From positions 40,203-104,202 of the forward strand of contig NZ_NPKJ01000004.1 in assembly GCF_002284575.1 (NCBI RefSeq): a stretch of 64,000 nucleotides of DNA, read 5' to 3'. Numbering within the stretch: the stretch's first letter is position 1; every line of letters begins with the position of its first letter. The position numbers and the translations under genes are program-made. This DNA comes from Mesorhizobium temperatum. Lineage in GTDB: Bacteria; Pseudomonadota; Alphaproteobacteria; Rhizobiales; Rhizobiaceae. The notes under the pieces are model-generated. The model was given only the letters and a program-made list of their open reading frames with translations, did not search any database and was not told the origin of the DNA. Below are positions 1-10,100 of the stretch, in pieces.

Positions 1-891
1 GCGCTCGCCTTCTCCTCCGACGTGACGCCGCGCTATTGCGAGGCCGACCCTTACGAGGGCGGCAAGCAGGCGGTGGCCGAGTGCTGGCGCAATCTTACCG
101 CCACCGGCGCTCTGCCGCTCGCGGCCACCGACAATCTCAATTTCGGCAACCCGGAACGGCCCGAGATCATGGGCCAGTTGGTCGGCGCCGTGAAAGGCAT
201 TGGCGACGCTTGCCGCGCGCTCGGCTTTCCGATCGTCTCCGGCAATGTCTCGCTCTACAACGAAACCAACGGACAAGGCATCTTGCCGACGCCGACCATC
301 GGCGGCGTCGGACTGATCGCCGACTGGTCGAAGATGACGCGGATCGGCTTTGCCGCCGAGGGCCAGATGATCCTGCTGGTCGGCGCGCCGTCCATGTGGG
401 GAACGCATCTCGCCCAGTCGGCCTACATGCGCGGCATTCATGGCCGCACCGACGGCCCGCCGCCGCCGGTCGACCTCGACCATGAAAAGCGCGTCGGCGA
501 CCATGTACGCGCCCTGATCGCCTCCGGCGTCGTTACATCAGCGCATGACGTTTCCGATGGTGGCATTGCCGTCGCGCTGGCCGAGATGGCGATGGCGTCC
601 GGCATCGGCGCGACCGTCCCCGGCCTGGTCGGGACTGATCCGATCCCGGTCTGGTTCGGCGAGGATCAGGGCCGCTATATCTTGACGCTGTCAATCGATC
701 CGCAAAGCAAGGAATGGGACGCCATTCGCGAAGAGCAGAGCAAGCTCGGTATCTTCGCGCCGTGGATCGGCTCGACCGGCGGCAATGACCTGAAACTCGG
801 CGAGGCACGGGCGATCCCTGTCAGCGAATTGACCGCTGCCCACGAATCCTGGTTTCCTCGCTTCATGGCAAATGAGGTCGTGGACCCCTGA
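1..891 (+). CDS. purL: Phosphoribosylformylglycinamidine synthase subunit PurL, C-terminal part (truncated by window edge)
   Basis: The frame is open from the first base to the TGA at 889-891, giving 296 residues of the C-terminal part of FGAM synthase, which makes formylglycinamidine ribonucleotide in purine synthesis using ATP and ammonia from PurQ. Family-typical blocks are visible: [11 protein letters not shown] followed by EGGKQAVAE, then [26 protein letters not shown] and the [17 protein letters not shown] block of the second ATP-binding-like half. The start lies upstream of the window. bolA and grxD follow on the same strand, an order common in rhizobia. The identification is secure; nothing looks damaged. 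Confidence 0.96.
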   Translation, partial: ALAFSSDVTPRYCEADPYEGGKQAVAECWRNLTATGALPLAATDNLNFGNPERPEIMGQLVGAVKGIGDACRALGFPIVSGNVSLYNETNGQGILPTPTIGGVGLIADWSKMTRIGFAAEGQMILLVGAPSMWGTHLAQSAYMRGIHGRTDGPPPPVDLDHEKRVGDHVRALIASGVVTSAHDVSDGGIAVALAEMAMASGIGATVPGLVGTDPIPVWFGEDQGRYILTLSIDPQSKEWDAIREEQSKLGIFAPWIGSTGGNDLKLGEARAIPVSELTAAHESWFPRFMANEVVDP

Positions 892-977
892 TATGATCGA
901 GTGGGGTCGTTTGGGTGTGGTTCATCCGCCATTTCGATCATATTTATGAGATCACGACCTGAACAAGGAATCCTGGC

Positions 978-1211
978 ATGGCAATGGACGCGCACGACAT
1001 CGAAAGGCTGATCAAGGAAGGCATTCCGGACGCCAAGGTGACGATCCGCGACTTGGCCGGTGACGGCGACCATTATGCGGCCGAGGTGGTGGCCGAAAGC
1101 TTTCGCGGCAAAAGCCGCGTCCAGCAGCATCAGATGGTCTATGACGCGCTGAAGGGCAATATGGGCGGCGTGCTGCACGCGCTCGCCCTGCAGACCAGTG
1201 TGCCGGACTGA
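978..1211 (+). CDS. bolA: BolA-family protein
   Basis: A 77-residue protein with the BolA fold pattern: an N-terminal helix with IERLIKEGIPDAKV, a central strand region with GDGDHYAAEVV, and the C-terminal V-QQHQMVYDALKG helix with its conserved histidine. BolA proteins bind monothiol glutaredoxins through a shared [2Fe-2S] cluster and take part in iron-sulfur trafficking and iron sensing. The monothiol glutaredoxin gene lies about 430 bases downstream on the same strand, the usual BolA-Grx pairing. An AAGGAAT ribosome site precedes the ATG. Length is normal for the short BolA type. Confidence 0.93.
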   Translation: MAMDAHDIERLIKEGIPDAKVTIRDLAGDGDHYAAEVVAESFRGKSRVQQHQMVYDALKGNMGGVLHALALQTSVPD

Positions 1212-1642
1212 GTTTCGGCGTAACCCCTCATTACTTTTTCGCCGAGACGGCAATGATCGGCCCTGCCGGATATTTTTCGCCGACGATCGATCTCTCGCCA
1301 TTCGACAGCGCCGAGACCGCCCGTCGAAGAAAAGCGCGTTGGGACAGTGCAGCGCATCGCGGAACAGGCGTGCAAAGCTGCCGAGACTGACTTGCGAGCA
1401 CCAGATCGCGATTGGCTGAGCCACCAGATCAGGGCCAGCAATACCAATCAGGATTGCCGCGCCATCTCGCCTTTTTATCGCTTCCTTGGGAAAATAGCTG
1501 GCCGATGCTCTTGGCCCAATATCAGCCATCCTTTGCGCCATTTGCGTGACGATGCGGCAAACGTCTTGTTTCAGGCAACCTATGGGTTTATTTGAAAGGG
1601 TATGTTTCGAGCCCGACTCCCGCGGGCATGAAAGGATTCTCT
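1212..1642. other. Gap between bolA and grxD with no supported gene
   Basis: About 430 bases. Several overlapping open frames occur on both strands, but none has a convincing start, ribosome site or recognisable motif. One minus-strand frame reads as a plausible protein tail ending near 1230 (GEKYPAGPIIAVSAKK), which could be the end of a decayed gene, but I cannot name it. Confidence 0.4.
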
Positions 1643-1978
1643 ATGAGCGGCATCAACGACTACATCGACAGCGAAGTTAAGGGCAACGACGTCGTCCTTT
1701 TCATGAAGGGCACGCCCGGTTTCCCGCAATGCGGATTTTCCGGTCAGGTCGTGCAGATCCTCGACTACATCGGGGCCGACTACAAGGGCGTGGACGTGCT
1801 GACCTCGGCCGAGCTGCGGCAAGGTATCAAGGAATACTCCAACTGGCCGACGATCCCTCAACTCTACGTCAAGGGTGAATTCGTTGGCGGCTGCGACATC
1901 ATCCGCGAGATGTTCCAGGCAGGCGAACTTCAGACGTTCCTCGTCGAAAAGGGCGTGAGCGTCAAAGGCGCCGCCTGA
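1643..1978 (+). CDS. grxD: Monothiol glutaredoxin, Grx4 type (CGFS)
   Basis: A 111-residue protein with the diagnostic CGFS active site in [14 protein letters not shown] (about residues 27-40) and the conserved [19 protein letters not shown] block. Monothiol glutaredoxins bind a [2Fe-2S] cluster with glutathione and hand it to apo-proteins or to BolA, rather than acting as thiol reductases. I start at 1643 (MSGINDYI) because an AAAGGA ribosome site sits 6-12 bases upstream and the family normally starts here; an upstream extension to 1592 has no homology. bolA upstream fits the known partnership. Confidence 0.95.
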   Translation: MSGINDYIDSEVKGNDVVLFMKGTPGFPQCGFSGQVVQILDYIGADYKGVDVLTSAELRQGIKEYSNWPTIPQLYVKGEFVGGCDIIREMFQAGELQTFLVEKGVSVKGAA

Positions 1979-1987
1979 ATTTTGTTT

Positions 1988-2033
1988 GCGCATGATCCCC
2001 AGCGAAATCGATCCCGATTTCGGAGTCATGCGC
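1988..2033. repeat. Intergenic palindrome, GCGCATGA type
   Basis: Outer arms GCGCATGA (1988-1995) and TCATGCGC (2026-2033) enclose an inner stem AAATCG/CGATTT (2005-2020). Similar palindromes occur at 7244-7291 and 53286-53315, so this is one copy of a dispersed extragenic family just downstream of grxD. Confidence 0.7.
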
Positions 2034-2104
2034 TAAACGCCGGGCCAGCCCCCACCTCGGCAGACTGAGTACCTCCCCTGTATTGGGGCCTAAGACGGAT
2101 GAAT

Positions 2105-2127
2105 GCGCCGGTGCGCCGGCGCTTTTT
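2105..2127 (+). terminator. Rho-independent terminator-like hairpin
   Basis: A GC-rich stem GCGCCGG/CCGGCGC with a four-base loop is followed directly by TTTTT. It lies after grxD and 22 bases before the GTG of the MFS gene, so it probably ends the grxD transcript. Confidence 0.65.
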
Positions 2128-2149
2128 CGTTTGAAGATCGGACTTTGCC

Positions 2150-3391
2150 GTGGATCAGCATGCACAAGCGCCGGAGGCAAGCACCTTGCCTATTCCGCGC
2201 TGGGAATTCATCGCGCTTTGCGCTGCGTTGATGGCGCTCAACTCGCTGGCCATCGACATCATGCTGCCGGCGCTGCAGCAGATCGGCGCCTCGTTGGGCG
2301 TGGAAAATGAAAACCACCGTCAGTACGTGATTGCCGCCTATATTCTTGGCTTTGGCGGCGGGCAGCTCTTCTTCGGACCGATCTCGGACCGCTTCGGACG
2401 CCGCGCTCCGCTCGTTGTCGGGCTGGTGATCTATGTCGCGGCAGCGGCTGCGGCGGCAATTGCCCCGACATTCGCCATCCTTATCCTGTGCAGGGTGGTG
2501 CAAGGCATCGGCGCCGCGGCCACACGCGTCATCGCCGTCTCGATCGTGCGCGACACGTTCGACGGTCGGCGCATGGCCGAGGTCATGTCATTGATCTTCA
2601 TGGTGTTCATGGCCATTCCGGTCGTCGCCCCCGGCATTGGTCAGTTCATCATGCTGTTCGCGACCTGGCACGTGATCTTCATCACCATGGCGGCCGGGGC
2701 GCTGATCGTGTCGGCGTGGGCGCTGCTGCGCTTGCCCGAAACGCTGCGTCCCGAATATCGCAGACCGCTGACGGCCGAATCCATCATCGGCGGCTTCCGC
2801 ATCGTGCTGACCAATCGCATGGCACTTTGCTATGCCTTCGCCAGCACTTTTGCCTTCGGCGCGATGTTCGGCTTCATCAACTCGGCGCAGCAGATCTATG
2901 TCGGCGTCTTCGGCGTCGGCGAGATGTTCCCGGTGATTTTCGCAGGGATCGCCGGCGTGCTCGCCTTTTCGAACTATCTGAATTCGCGCCTTGTCGGCCG
3001 CATCGGCATGCGCCGCCTGTCGCAGAGCGCGCTGCTCTTGTTTCTGGCCATCAGCCTCGCCTGGCTGATCGTTTCCATCCAAATGAAGATGCCGCTCTGG
3101 CTTTTCATCACCTTCTTTGCCTGTGCGATGGTTCCGTTCGGCGCACTCGGCGCGAATTTCAACGCGCTCGCCATGGAGCCGCTCGGCCAGCTGGCCGGCA
3201 CGGCATCGTCCATTCTGGGTTTCATGCAGACCTTCCTCGGTGGCCTGCTCGGGACGCTGATCGGCCAGGCCTTCAACGGCACGGTGACGCCCTTGGCCGC
3301 TGGATTCTGCAGCGTGTCGCTTGGCGCATTGGTGATGGTGCTGATCGCCGAGCGCGGCAAATTCTTCCAGCCGCAGAACCCGCCGGTTTAA
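2150..3391 (+). CDS. MFS multidrug exporter, Bcr/CflA-like
   Basis: A 413-residue integral membrane protein with about twelve hydrophobic segments. The loop between segments 2 and 3 carries the MFS signature GPISDRFGRRAPL (about residues 76-88). The N-terminal half has a drug:H+ antiporter look (CRVVQGIGAAATRVI, about residues 114-128), as in Bcr/CflA exporters, so proton-driven efflux of small molecules is likely but the substrate is not evident. The start is GTG at 2150; no in-frame ATG lies close by and the first membrane segment begins about 18 residues in. It stands alone, converging with the next gene. Confidence 0.85.
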   Translation: MDQHAQAPEASTLPIPRWEFIALCAALMALNSLAIDIMLPALQQIGASLGVENENHRQYVIAAYILGFGGGQLFFGPISDRFGRRAPLVVGLVIYVAAAAAAAIAPTFAILILCRVVQGIGAAATRVIAVSIVRDTFDGRRMAEVMSLIFMVFMAIPVVAPGIGQFIMLFATWHVIFITMAAGALIVSAWALLRLPETLRPEYRRPLTAESIIGGFRIVLTNRMALCYAFASTFAFGAMFGFINSAQQIYVGVFGVGEMFPVIFAGIAGVLAFSNYLNSRLVGRIGMRRLSQSALLLFLAISLAWLIVSIQMKMPLWLFITFFACAMVPFGALGANFNALAMEPLGQLAGTASSILGFMQTFLGGLLGTLIGQAFNGTVTPLAAGFCSVSLGALVMVLIAERGKFFQPQNPPV

Positions 3392-3405
3392 TACCGGACG
3401 CCGCG

Positions 3406-3807
3406 TTAGGATTCACCCCCACTCGCTGCTGTGAAGCGAGGGAACAGCGTACGCCCTGCGATTGCTCCACCCATGCTGTCCGAAACGGGCAGTGGCAGGG
3501 CCTGGTCGAGAGCCTCGAGGACGGAGGCCACGAAGGCCCGGTTGAGGCCGCCATCATTCCCTAGACGGGAGTAAGTGGCGCGAGGCTTGCCGATAAGTGT
3601 GCCGTTTCGGCGAATTGAGAACTGCAGCGTCAAGGTCATGCCCGCGGTTCCGGGCGGCGGCTCCCAACACGCGACGATCGCGGAGAACATCTCGTCTATG
3701 GTGTCGACGGGATCGGCACTGCGACATGCGCGTTCCTGCGATGTTGCCTCGTTCGGCCCGGCAACCAAGGCAAGGGTAAGGGCGACAATTGCGGACCGAG
3801 GTTTCAT
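3406..3807 (-). CDS. Secreted protein with TonB/TolA C-terminal-like domain
   Basis: A 133-residue product. I choose the ATG at 3807 because it opens a clear signal peptide (MKPRSAIVALTLALVAG, cleavage probably near the SQERAC segment), whereas the longer frame adds a non-homologous tail. The mature part contains VACWEPPPG, then alternating strand residues LTLQFSIRRNGTLIGKP and a helix LNRAFVASVLEALDQALPLPV. This matches the pattern of TonB/TolA C-terminal domains found in alphaproteobacterial envelope proteins. A periplasmic location is inferred; the partner is unknown. Confidence 0.6.
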   Translation of the reverse strand: MKPRSAIVALTLALVAGPNEATSQERACRSADPVDTIDEMFSAIVACWEPPPGTAGMTLTLQFSIRRNGTLIGKPRATYSRLGNDGGLNRAFVASVLEALDQALPLPVSDSMGGAIAGRTLFPRFTAASGGES

Positions 3808-3868
3808 CTCGGGTCTCCGGGTTTCGCGCGGACAATTGTAATCCGAATATTTGACTCCATCGATATCA

Positions 3869-3904
3869 GCGCGTCGCATGAATCCTTTCAGACGCGACGA
3901 GCTT

Positions 3905-3905
<1 letters not shown>
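3869..3905. repeat. Imperfect intergenic palindrome, GCGCGTCGC type
   Basis: An AGCGCGTCGC arm near 3868-3877 faces GCGACGAGCT near 3893-3902, one mismatch from perfect. The same family appears as a perfect copy at 58416-58477. It lies just after the pyridoxal dehydrogenase remnant. Confidence 0.55.
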
Positions 3906-4125
<220 letters not shown>

Positions 4126-4164
4126 GAAAACGCTCCTCAATTGTGATCTGGTGATTTTCTCCGT

Positions 4165-5343
4165 TCAGACGTCAGCGTCGATAACGGCGAGCGCCGCGTC
4201 GATGCCCCTGCCGACCGTGAGTTCCTGGCCCAAAGCGTTCATCGCGCCGCCAAGTGCCGTCAGCGCTGCGATCGCATAGATCGGCTGAGCGGTCGGGCCC
4301 ATATGGCCGATGCGTGTCAGCTTGCCCAATGTTTCGCCGCGGCCCGACGAGAACACCACGCCGTAGCGGGCGCGCGCGGCCTGCCGAAGCGCCTTCTCGT
4401 CGATGCCTTCGGGCGTCCGGACGGCGGTCGTGGTCGGCGACGCGATATTGTCGCTGGCGGCCCAGATCGACAGACCCATGGCGGCGACGCCGGCGCGCAT
4501 GGCCTTGGCGGTGAGCGCGTGGCGCGCCCACACCGCTGCCGGTCCCTCGTTGAGGTAGAGGTCGAGCGCGACGTCGAGCCCGTTCATCTCGGCGACGGAC
4601 GGCGTGAACGGAAACGGCTTGTCCTTCGACCACGCATGTTCCCAGTCGACGATGCTGAGCATCGACGCGCGTGGCGCCAGGGGATTTGCCTTCATCTTGG
4701 CCCAGGCGCGCTCGCTGACGCCCATCATCGTCAGGCCGGGAGGCGCGCCGAGGCATTTGTTCGGGCCGGTGACATAGATGTCGGCCTCGCAGTCCTGCGG
4801 ATGCGTTTTCATGCCGCCGAAGGAGGAAACGGCATCGACGATCAGATAGGCGCCATGCGCCGAAACCAGCGCGCCGATGGCGTCGATCGGGTTGATGGTG
4901 CCCGACGGCGTGTCATGGTGGCAGACGGAAACGATGCTGATTTCCGGATGCGCTTCCAGCATTGCCGCAACCACGTGCGGGTCGATCGCCTCGTTGTAGG
5001 GCACCTCGATTTCGAGCAGATGCGGCGAATAGCGCTTCGCCCAATAGCCAAACCCCTTGCCATAGACGCCGGAGGCGAGGTTGAGCACGACGTCGTCGGG
5101 CGTGATCAGGGAGGCTGCGGCCGCCTCCAGGCCAAGCACCGGCTCGCCATGCAGAATGACCGGCTTGTTCGATAGCCGCATCGTCTTCTGCGCCTTGTCG
5201 ACCACACGCTCGTAAAAGAGCTGGAACGCCGGGTCGTGATCGTAGAGCACGGTGCGGCCGAGGCCGCGCAGCACATCGGGATAGGCGTTCACCGGCCCGG
5301 CAGTAAGCGTGATGACCGGTTCGGCGTGTTCGAGATAGCGCAT
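4165..5343 (-). CDS. Pyridoxamine-pyruvate transaminase
   Basis: A 392-residue class V-fold aminotransferase that I recognise as pyridoxamine-pyruvate aminotransferase (EC 2.6.1.30), which converts pyridoxamine and pyruvate to pyridoxal and alanine in vitamin B6 degradation pathway I. Visible landmarks are TAGPVNAYPDVL at the N-terminus, ILHGEPVLGLE (about 63-73), HHDTPSGTINP, LIVDAVSSFGG, the substrate-aldimine lysine in TGPNKCLGAPPG (Lys196), and the C-terminal LTRIGHMGP. Length and motifs match the M. loti enzyme. Flanking pathway genes are only remnants, so the pathway role here is doubtful. The alternative reading, alanine-glyoxylate transaminase, is less likely. Confidence 0.9.
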   Translation of the reverse strand: MRYLEHAEPVITLTAGPVNAYPDVLRGLGRTVLYDHDPAFQLFYERVVDKAQKTMRLSNKPVILHGEPVLGLEAAAASLITPDDVVLNLASGVYGKGFGYWAKRYSPHLLEIEVPYNEAIDPHVVAAMLEAHPEISIVSVCHHDTPSGTINPIDAIGALVSAHGAYLIVDAVSSFGGMKTHPQDCEADIYVTGPNKCLGAPPGLTMMGVSERAWAKMKANPLAPRASMLSIVDWEHAWSKDKPFPFTPSVAEMNGLDVALDLYLNEGPAAVWARHALTAKAMRAGVAAMGLSIWAASDNIASPTTTAVRTPEGIDEKALRQAARARYGVVFSSGRGETLGKLTRIGHMGPTAQPIYAIAALTALGGAMNALGQELTVGRGIDAALAVIDADV

Positions 5344-5369
5344 GGTCTTTGTCTCCGCATCGGCGGCGA

Positions 5370-6313
<944 letters not shown>

Positions 6314-6324
<11 letters not shown>

Positions 6325-7204
6325 CGGGGATGTCTTGCCGTGTAAGGGTTTCGTTGAGTGCGGCGAAATCGAAGAGTTTGCGATCAAGCAGATGCGAGGG
6401 CCGCACATTGGTCATGGCGTGGATCATCGTGTCCTTGCGGCCGGGCATGCGCTTTTCCAAGTCGTCGAGCATCGCTTTCATCGCATTGCGCTGCAGGCCG
6501 TCCTGGCTGCCGCACAGATCGCACGGGATGATCGGGAACTTCATGGCGCCGGCGAATTTTTCGAGATCGGCCTCGGCGCAATAGGCGAGCGGCCGTAGCA
6601 CCATGACGTCGCCGTCGTCGTTGAGCAGTTTTGGCGGCATGGCGGCGAGGCGCCCGCCATGGAACAGGTTCATGAAAAAGGTTTCGAGAATGTCTTCGCG
6701 GTGGTGGCCGAGCACCAAAGCCGAGCAGCCCTCCTCCCGCGCGATGCGATAGAGATGGCCGCGCCTGAGCCGCGAGCACAGCGAACAGTAGGTGCTGCCC
6801 TCGGGAAGCTTGTCGGTCACCACCGAATAGGTGTCCTGATATTCGATGCGGTGCGGAATGGCGTATGTGTCGAGATAATCGGGCAGAATGTGTTTCGGAA
6901 AATTCGGCTGGCCCTGGTCGAGATTGCAAGCCAACAGCTCGACCGGCAGCAGCCCGCGCCATTTGAGGTCGAGCAGCAAAGCGAGCAGGCCGTAGGAATC
7001 CTTGCCGCCGGACAAGGCGACCAGCCAGCGATCGCCAGGCCTCACCATCGAAAAATCGTCGAGCGCCTGACGGGCGAGACGCAGCAGCCGCTTGCGCAGC
7101 TTGTTAAACTCGACGGAGGACGGCACATCGGCAAACAGCGGATGAAAGCCGCCTGCGGCATCGGCGATCGGTTCGAGTGTTTTGGCGTCTGGCAGCATGT
7201 TCAT
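6314..7204 (-). CDS. ttcA: tRNA 2-thiocytidine biosynthesis protein TtcA
   Basis: A 296-residue PP-loop ATPase that thiolates cytidine 32 of tRNA using an iron-sulfur cluster. The PP-loop is [14 protein letters not shown] (about residues 62-75). The two cysteine pairs are present, [11 protein letters not shown] (CxxC) and [12 protein letters not shown], as is the [19 protein letters not shown] block. Length is close to other TtcA proteins. The ATG at 7204 gives the usual N-terminus. The inositol-monophosphatase-family gene follows with an 11-base overlap. Confidence 0.94.
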
Positions 7205-7736
7205 GGCGCGTTGGCCTCAAAATCCCAGTTGCTGCCCGGATTAGCGCATCGGCCCGAAAACCGAAATCGATTTTCGAAAAGCATGATGCGCAAATAGAAC
7301 GAACCAGAGCGTACTTGAGGGCATCGCGTTGAAAGTACGCCAAACAACGCTAAGGGAGAACAAACGGTGATTTTGTTGGGCTTCGTTTCGAAGGGCTGCC
7401 CTGGGTCGCTCGCAGCCAACTTTGTCGGTCACCGGAACGCAAGTAGCGCCATATGTGGCCCTCCGCAGTTGCCGCGATGAAGCGTCGGGCAGAAACAACC
7501 GGTGCATCGCAGCAAGATTGTCGCAATGCACTGCCAACTCCCGCGTGGTAAGCCCGAGGTGCCGCAAGAGATTAACGCCGTGGTCTTCCTTGTTGACTGG
7601 GTGCGCAACCTCATTCGCTTGAACGCCTTGTCGGCGGCTTCGTTGTTGCTTAGTTGTGAGCGACCGACCAAGTAAACTGGAAACCGTTATGCCGAGTGCG
7701 CGGGCAGAGGCTAGGCCGCAGCAAGACTGATTGGTC
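7205..7736. other. Gap between ttcA and AI-2E permease gene
   Basis: About 530 bases holding the palindrome at 7244-7291. Open frames on both strands (for example 7241-7738 minus) have no recognisable domain, no good ribosome site and atypical composition. I see no supported gene. Confidence 0.4.
7244..7291. repeat. Intergenic palindrome, GCGCATC type
   Basis: Outer arms GCGCATC (7244-7250) and GATGCGC (7285-7291) surround an AAATCGATTT core. Same dispersed family as 1988-2033 and 53286-53315. It lies upstream of ttcA. Confidence 0.65.
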
Positions 7737-8825
7737 ATGATATCCCTTGGTAAGCCAATCGAACAAATTATGGGGGTCGGCGCCCTTCTTCTACTTGCGT
7801 TCGGTTGCGCTCTCGTCCTTCAGCCTTTCCTCTCAGCCATCCTGTGGGCGGCGGTCATATGTTTCTCGACATGGCCGGTCTACCAAAGGTGCGAGCGGGC
7901 AGTCGGTGGCAATAAAAGCCTGGCCGCCGCCGTGATGACGTTGCTGGTTACCTTCGTTCTCGTCGCACCATTCGCCGTCATGGTGGCGACACTGGCGGAC
8001 AGCGTAGCAAGCCTGGTCACGGCGGCGACCCGTCTCCTCGAGCAGGGGCCGCCGACGCCACCGCGTTGGGTCGCAGGGCTCCCGGCGGTTGGCGAGAGCC
8101 TCGCTGCCTATTGGAAAAGTTTGGCTCACAACGCACCCGCCTTCATGATTGAGCTCAAGAAGCTGATTGGCCCCGCCGCCGACATCGCCGTGGCCAGCGG
8201 AGCTGTGCTCGGCGTCGGCCTTCTCGAGCTCGGTCTGAGTGTTTTCATAGCATTCTTCTTCTACCGCCACGGCCGGCAGATGGCAGCGTACGTGCGCGAG
8301 ATCGCCGAACGATTCGCCGGACCGCGCGCGCGACACCTGCTCACGGTCGTGGGCGAGACCGTGAAGGGCGTCATCTACGGCTTGATCGGCACGGCACTCG
8401 CCCAGGCGCTGTTGGCCGGCATCGGTTTCTGGATCGCCGGTGTGCCTCAGGCGCTGTTGCTCGGCTTCCTTACGTTCGTCCTGTCGTTCGTGCCGGCCGG
8501 CCCCCCGCTTGTGTGGGGCTTGGTGGCGCTGTGGCTGCTGGTCCAAGGAGCCGTTTGGTGGGGCATCTTCGTCGTGGTTTGGGGCCTGCTCCTCGTCAGC
8601 AGCATTGACAATGTCCTCAGGCCCTATCTCCTTGCTAGGTCCAACAGCCTGCCCGTGGTGCTCGGCCTCTTCGGGTTCCTCGGTGGCATTCTCGCCTTTG
8701 GCTTCATCGGCGTATTCCTCGGGCCAACGCTGCTGGCGGTCGCCTACAGCCTCTTCCTTGAGTGGCACGCGGCCGAGGTCAAGGGCCGCAGGCACTCCAC
8801 GTCGGCGCCTCCGGATGCCGCTTGA
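7737..8825 (+). CDS. AI-2E family transporter (PerM-like permease)
   Basis: A 362-residue membrane protein with the topology of the AI-2E/PF01594 family: two N-terminal membrane segments, a soluble stretch (about 90-150), then five or more hydrophobic segments with the family-typical GVIYGLIGTALAQALLAGIGF and FLTFVLSFVPAGPPLVW regions. A C-terminal LFGFLGGILAFGFIGVFLGP is also characteristic. Some members export autoinducer-2, others sodium or unknown solutes, so the substrate is open. I start at the ATG 7737 rather than the TTG at 7731. It begins an accessory region of stress-type genes. Confidence 0.83.
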   Translation: MISLGKPIEQIMGVGALLLLAFGCALVLQPFLSAILWAAVICFSTWPVYQRCERAVGGNKSLAAAVMTLLVTFVLVAPFAVMVATLADSVASLVTAATRLLEQGPPTPPRWVAGLPAVGESLAAYWKSLAHNAPAFMIELKKLIGPAADIAVASGAVLGVGLLELGLSVFIAFFFYRHGRQMAAYVREIAERFAGPRARHLLTVVGETVKGVIYGLIGTALAQALLAGIGFWIAGVPQALLLGFLTFVLSFVPAGPPLVWGLVALWLLVQGAVWWGIFVVVWGLLLVSSIDNVLRPYLLARSNSLPVVLGLFGFLGGILAFGFIGVFLGPTLLAVAYSLFLEWHAAEVKGRRHSTSAPPDAA

Positions 8826-9626
8826 GTGATATCGGTCGCGTCTGGACCCAGTTCGGTCGCAGGCGAGGGCGAGGCAATCGTCGTCCAAATAAAGGCCCGT
8901 CGGATAAGATGGAGATGGCGCTGACCAATCCGTCGATCGGCAATGCTTGTTGCTTTTGATCTCGCGCCGCCCGACCGAGCTTCCCGCGCCCGGCGGCCTG
9001 GCTGGTGAGCTCAGCCACGACATTTCGCGCCGCTTGTAAACGAGGGTTCGGCGGCTCCAGTCCGAGCAGGAAGGTAATCGACGCCGCAGGAGTGGTCGTC
9101 GTGGCGCGGGCGGTCCTTCCAGGCGCCGCGCTCGCCGCCCCACTCCTTGCGGTGGTACTTCAGAGTTTTGTGGCCTACTGCTCGCTGGCGCGCTCGTTAA
9201 GGTACACCTCGGGAAGATCGCGTGGGCGGAGGCAATCGCCTCGCCTTTGACTCTTGATGAACGACGAAACTGCTACCCACGACCACGTCCGGGCATCGAA
9301 CGTCCCCGGAACCAATGTCTATAATCCGAGGGCGAACACATCGGCCAGGATCCACTATCCGTTGCCTTGGGTCGAACTCGATTACAACGAATGTCAAGAT
9401 GGCTTCATAATAGCCGGAACAGCTCGGAGGTACGCCGCGTTATTCGGTCGAAGACGAACCCGATTGGGGCGACCGGGCATACGTCGAGCCGAGTGCACGA
9501 CTAGTACGGCGTACCCATACGTGTGACCGTTGCCCAGGAGTTGTCGGACCGCAAGGCAGCGCGTGATTGGAACGTGCGCCCGAGCGGCATGTCGTCAGGG
9601 TGCATCTAGGATATGGAGAGCGAAAA
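8826..9626. other. Gap before csbD, without a supported gene but with an EcfG-type promoter
   Basis: About 800 bases. Open frames at 9005-9250 and 9254-9526 (plus) lack recognisable domains and good ribosome sites, so I do not call them genes. The useful signal is a GGAAC-N17-CGTT site at 9416-9441. Confidence 0.4.
9416..9441 (+). promoter_or_regulatory. EcfG-type general stress promoter upstream of csbD
   Basis: GGAAC at 9416-9420 and CGTT at 9438-9441 are separated by 17 bases, matching the -35/-10 consensus of the alphaproteobacterial general-stress sigma factor EcfG. The csbD ATG is 185 bases downstream, a long leader, so the link to csbD is inferred from position and from csbD being a typical stress gene. 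Confidence 0.55.
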
Positions 9627-9824
9627 ATGAACTGGGATCAGATCAAGGGAAAATGGACCCAATTTAAGGGCAAGGCCAAAGAGCAGTGGGGTGATCTTAC
9701 GGATGACGATCTCGACCGTGCCGAGGGCAAGCGAGATCAGTTGGCCGGGCGCGTTCAGGAAAGGTACGGTATCGCCAAAGAAGAGGCCGAGCGTCAGGTC
9801 GACGAGTGGCTTCAGCGCCTCTAG
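9627..9824 (+). CDS. CsbD-family stress protein
   Basis: A 65-residue hydrophilic, charged protein with the CsbD pattern: MNWDQIKGKWTQFKGKAKEQWG, then a DDLDRAEGKRDQLAGR segment. CsbD-like proteins are general-stress proteins of unknown biochemical role; in alphaproteobacteria they are commonly under EcfG. A GGAGAG ribosome site lies about 8 bases before the ATG. The upstream in-frame extension to 9567 has no homology. An EcfG-like promoter lies 185 bases upstream. Confidence 0.9.
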   Translation: MNWDQIKGKWTQFKGKAKEQWGDLTDDDLDRAEGKRDQLAGRVQERYGIAKEEAERQVDEWLQRL

Positions 9825-10100
9825 GGCCTCTGGCGGATATATTCGCACCAGCTTGCCACAGATGGTCGCCCGCTGCAGCGCGCGGCACTCGCTTGGAGCG
9901 CTGCGCGCGGCAACTGCCAGCCCAGTTTGCCTTCTAGGATCCTGGGGTACAGTTACGACGGCTTAAGCAATTCAATTGGCCGGATTTCCTTTGCCGGCTG
10001 AGTTCCGGTCGCGGTTTGCGCTGCAGTCATAGGGTTTCAAGGCTCGGCGGCGCGCGATTTCGTTGCCGATGCCTTCGCCCGCTGCAAGTGATTGAGGTCC

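Noticed and set aside
7241..7738. 165-codon minus-strand ORF between ttcA and the AI-2E gene
   Set aside because: No domain; it crosses a palindrome and its composition is unlike neighbouring genes.
9005..9526. Two plus-strand ORFs before csbD
   Set aside because: No ribosome site, no domain, and the second spans the EcfG promoter.
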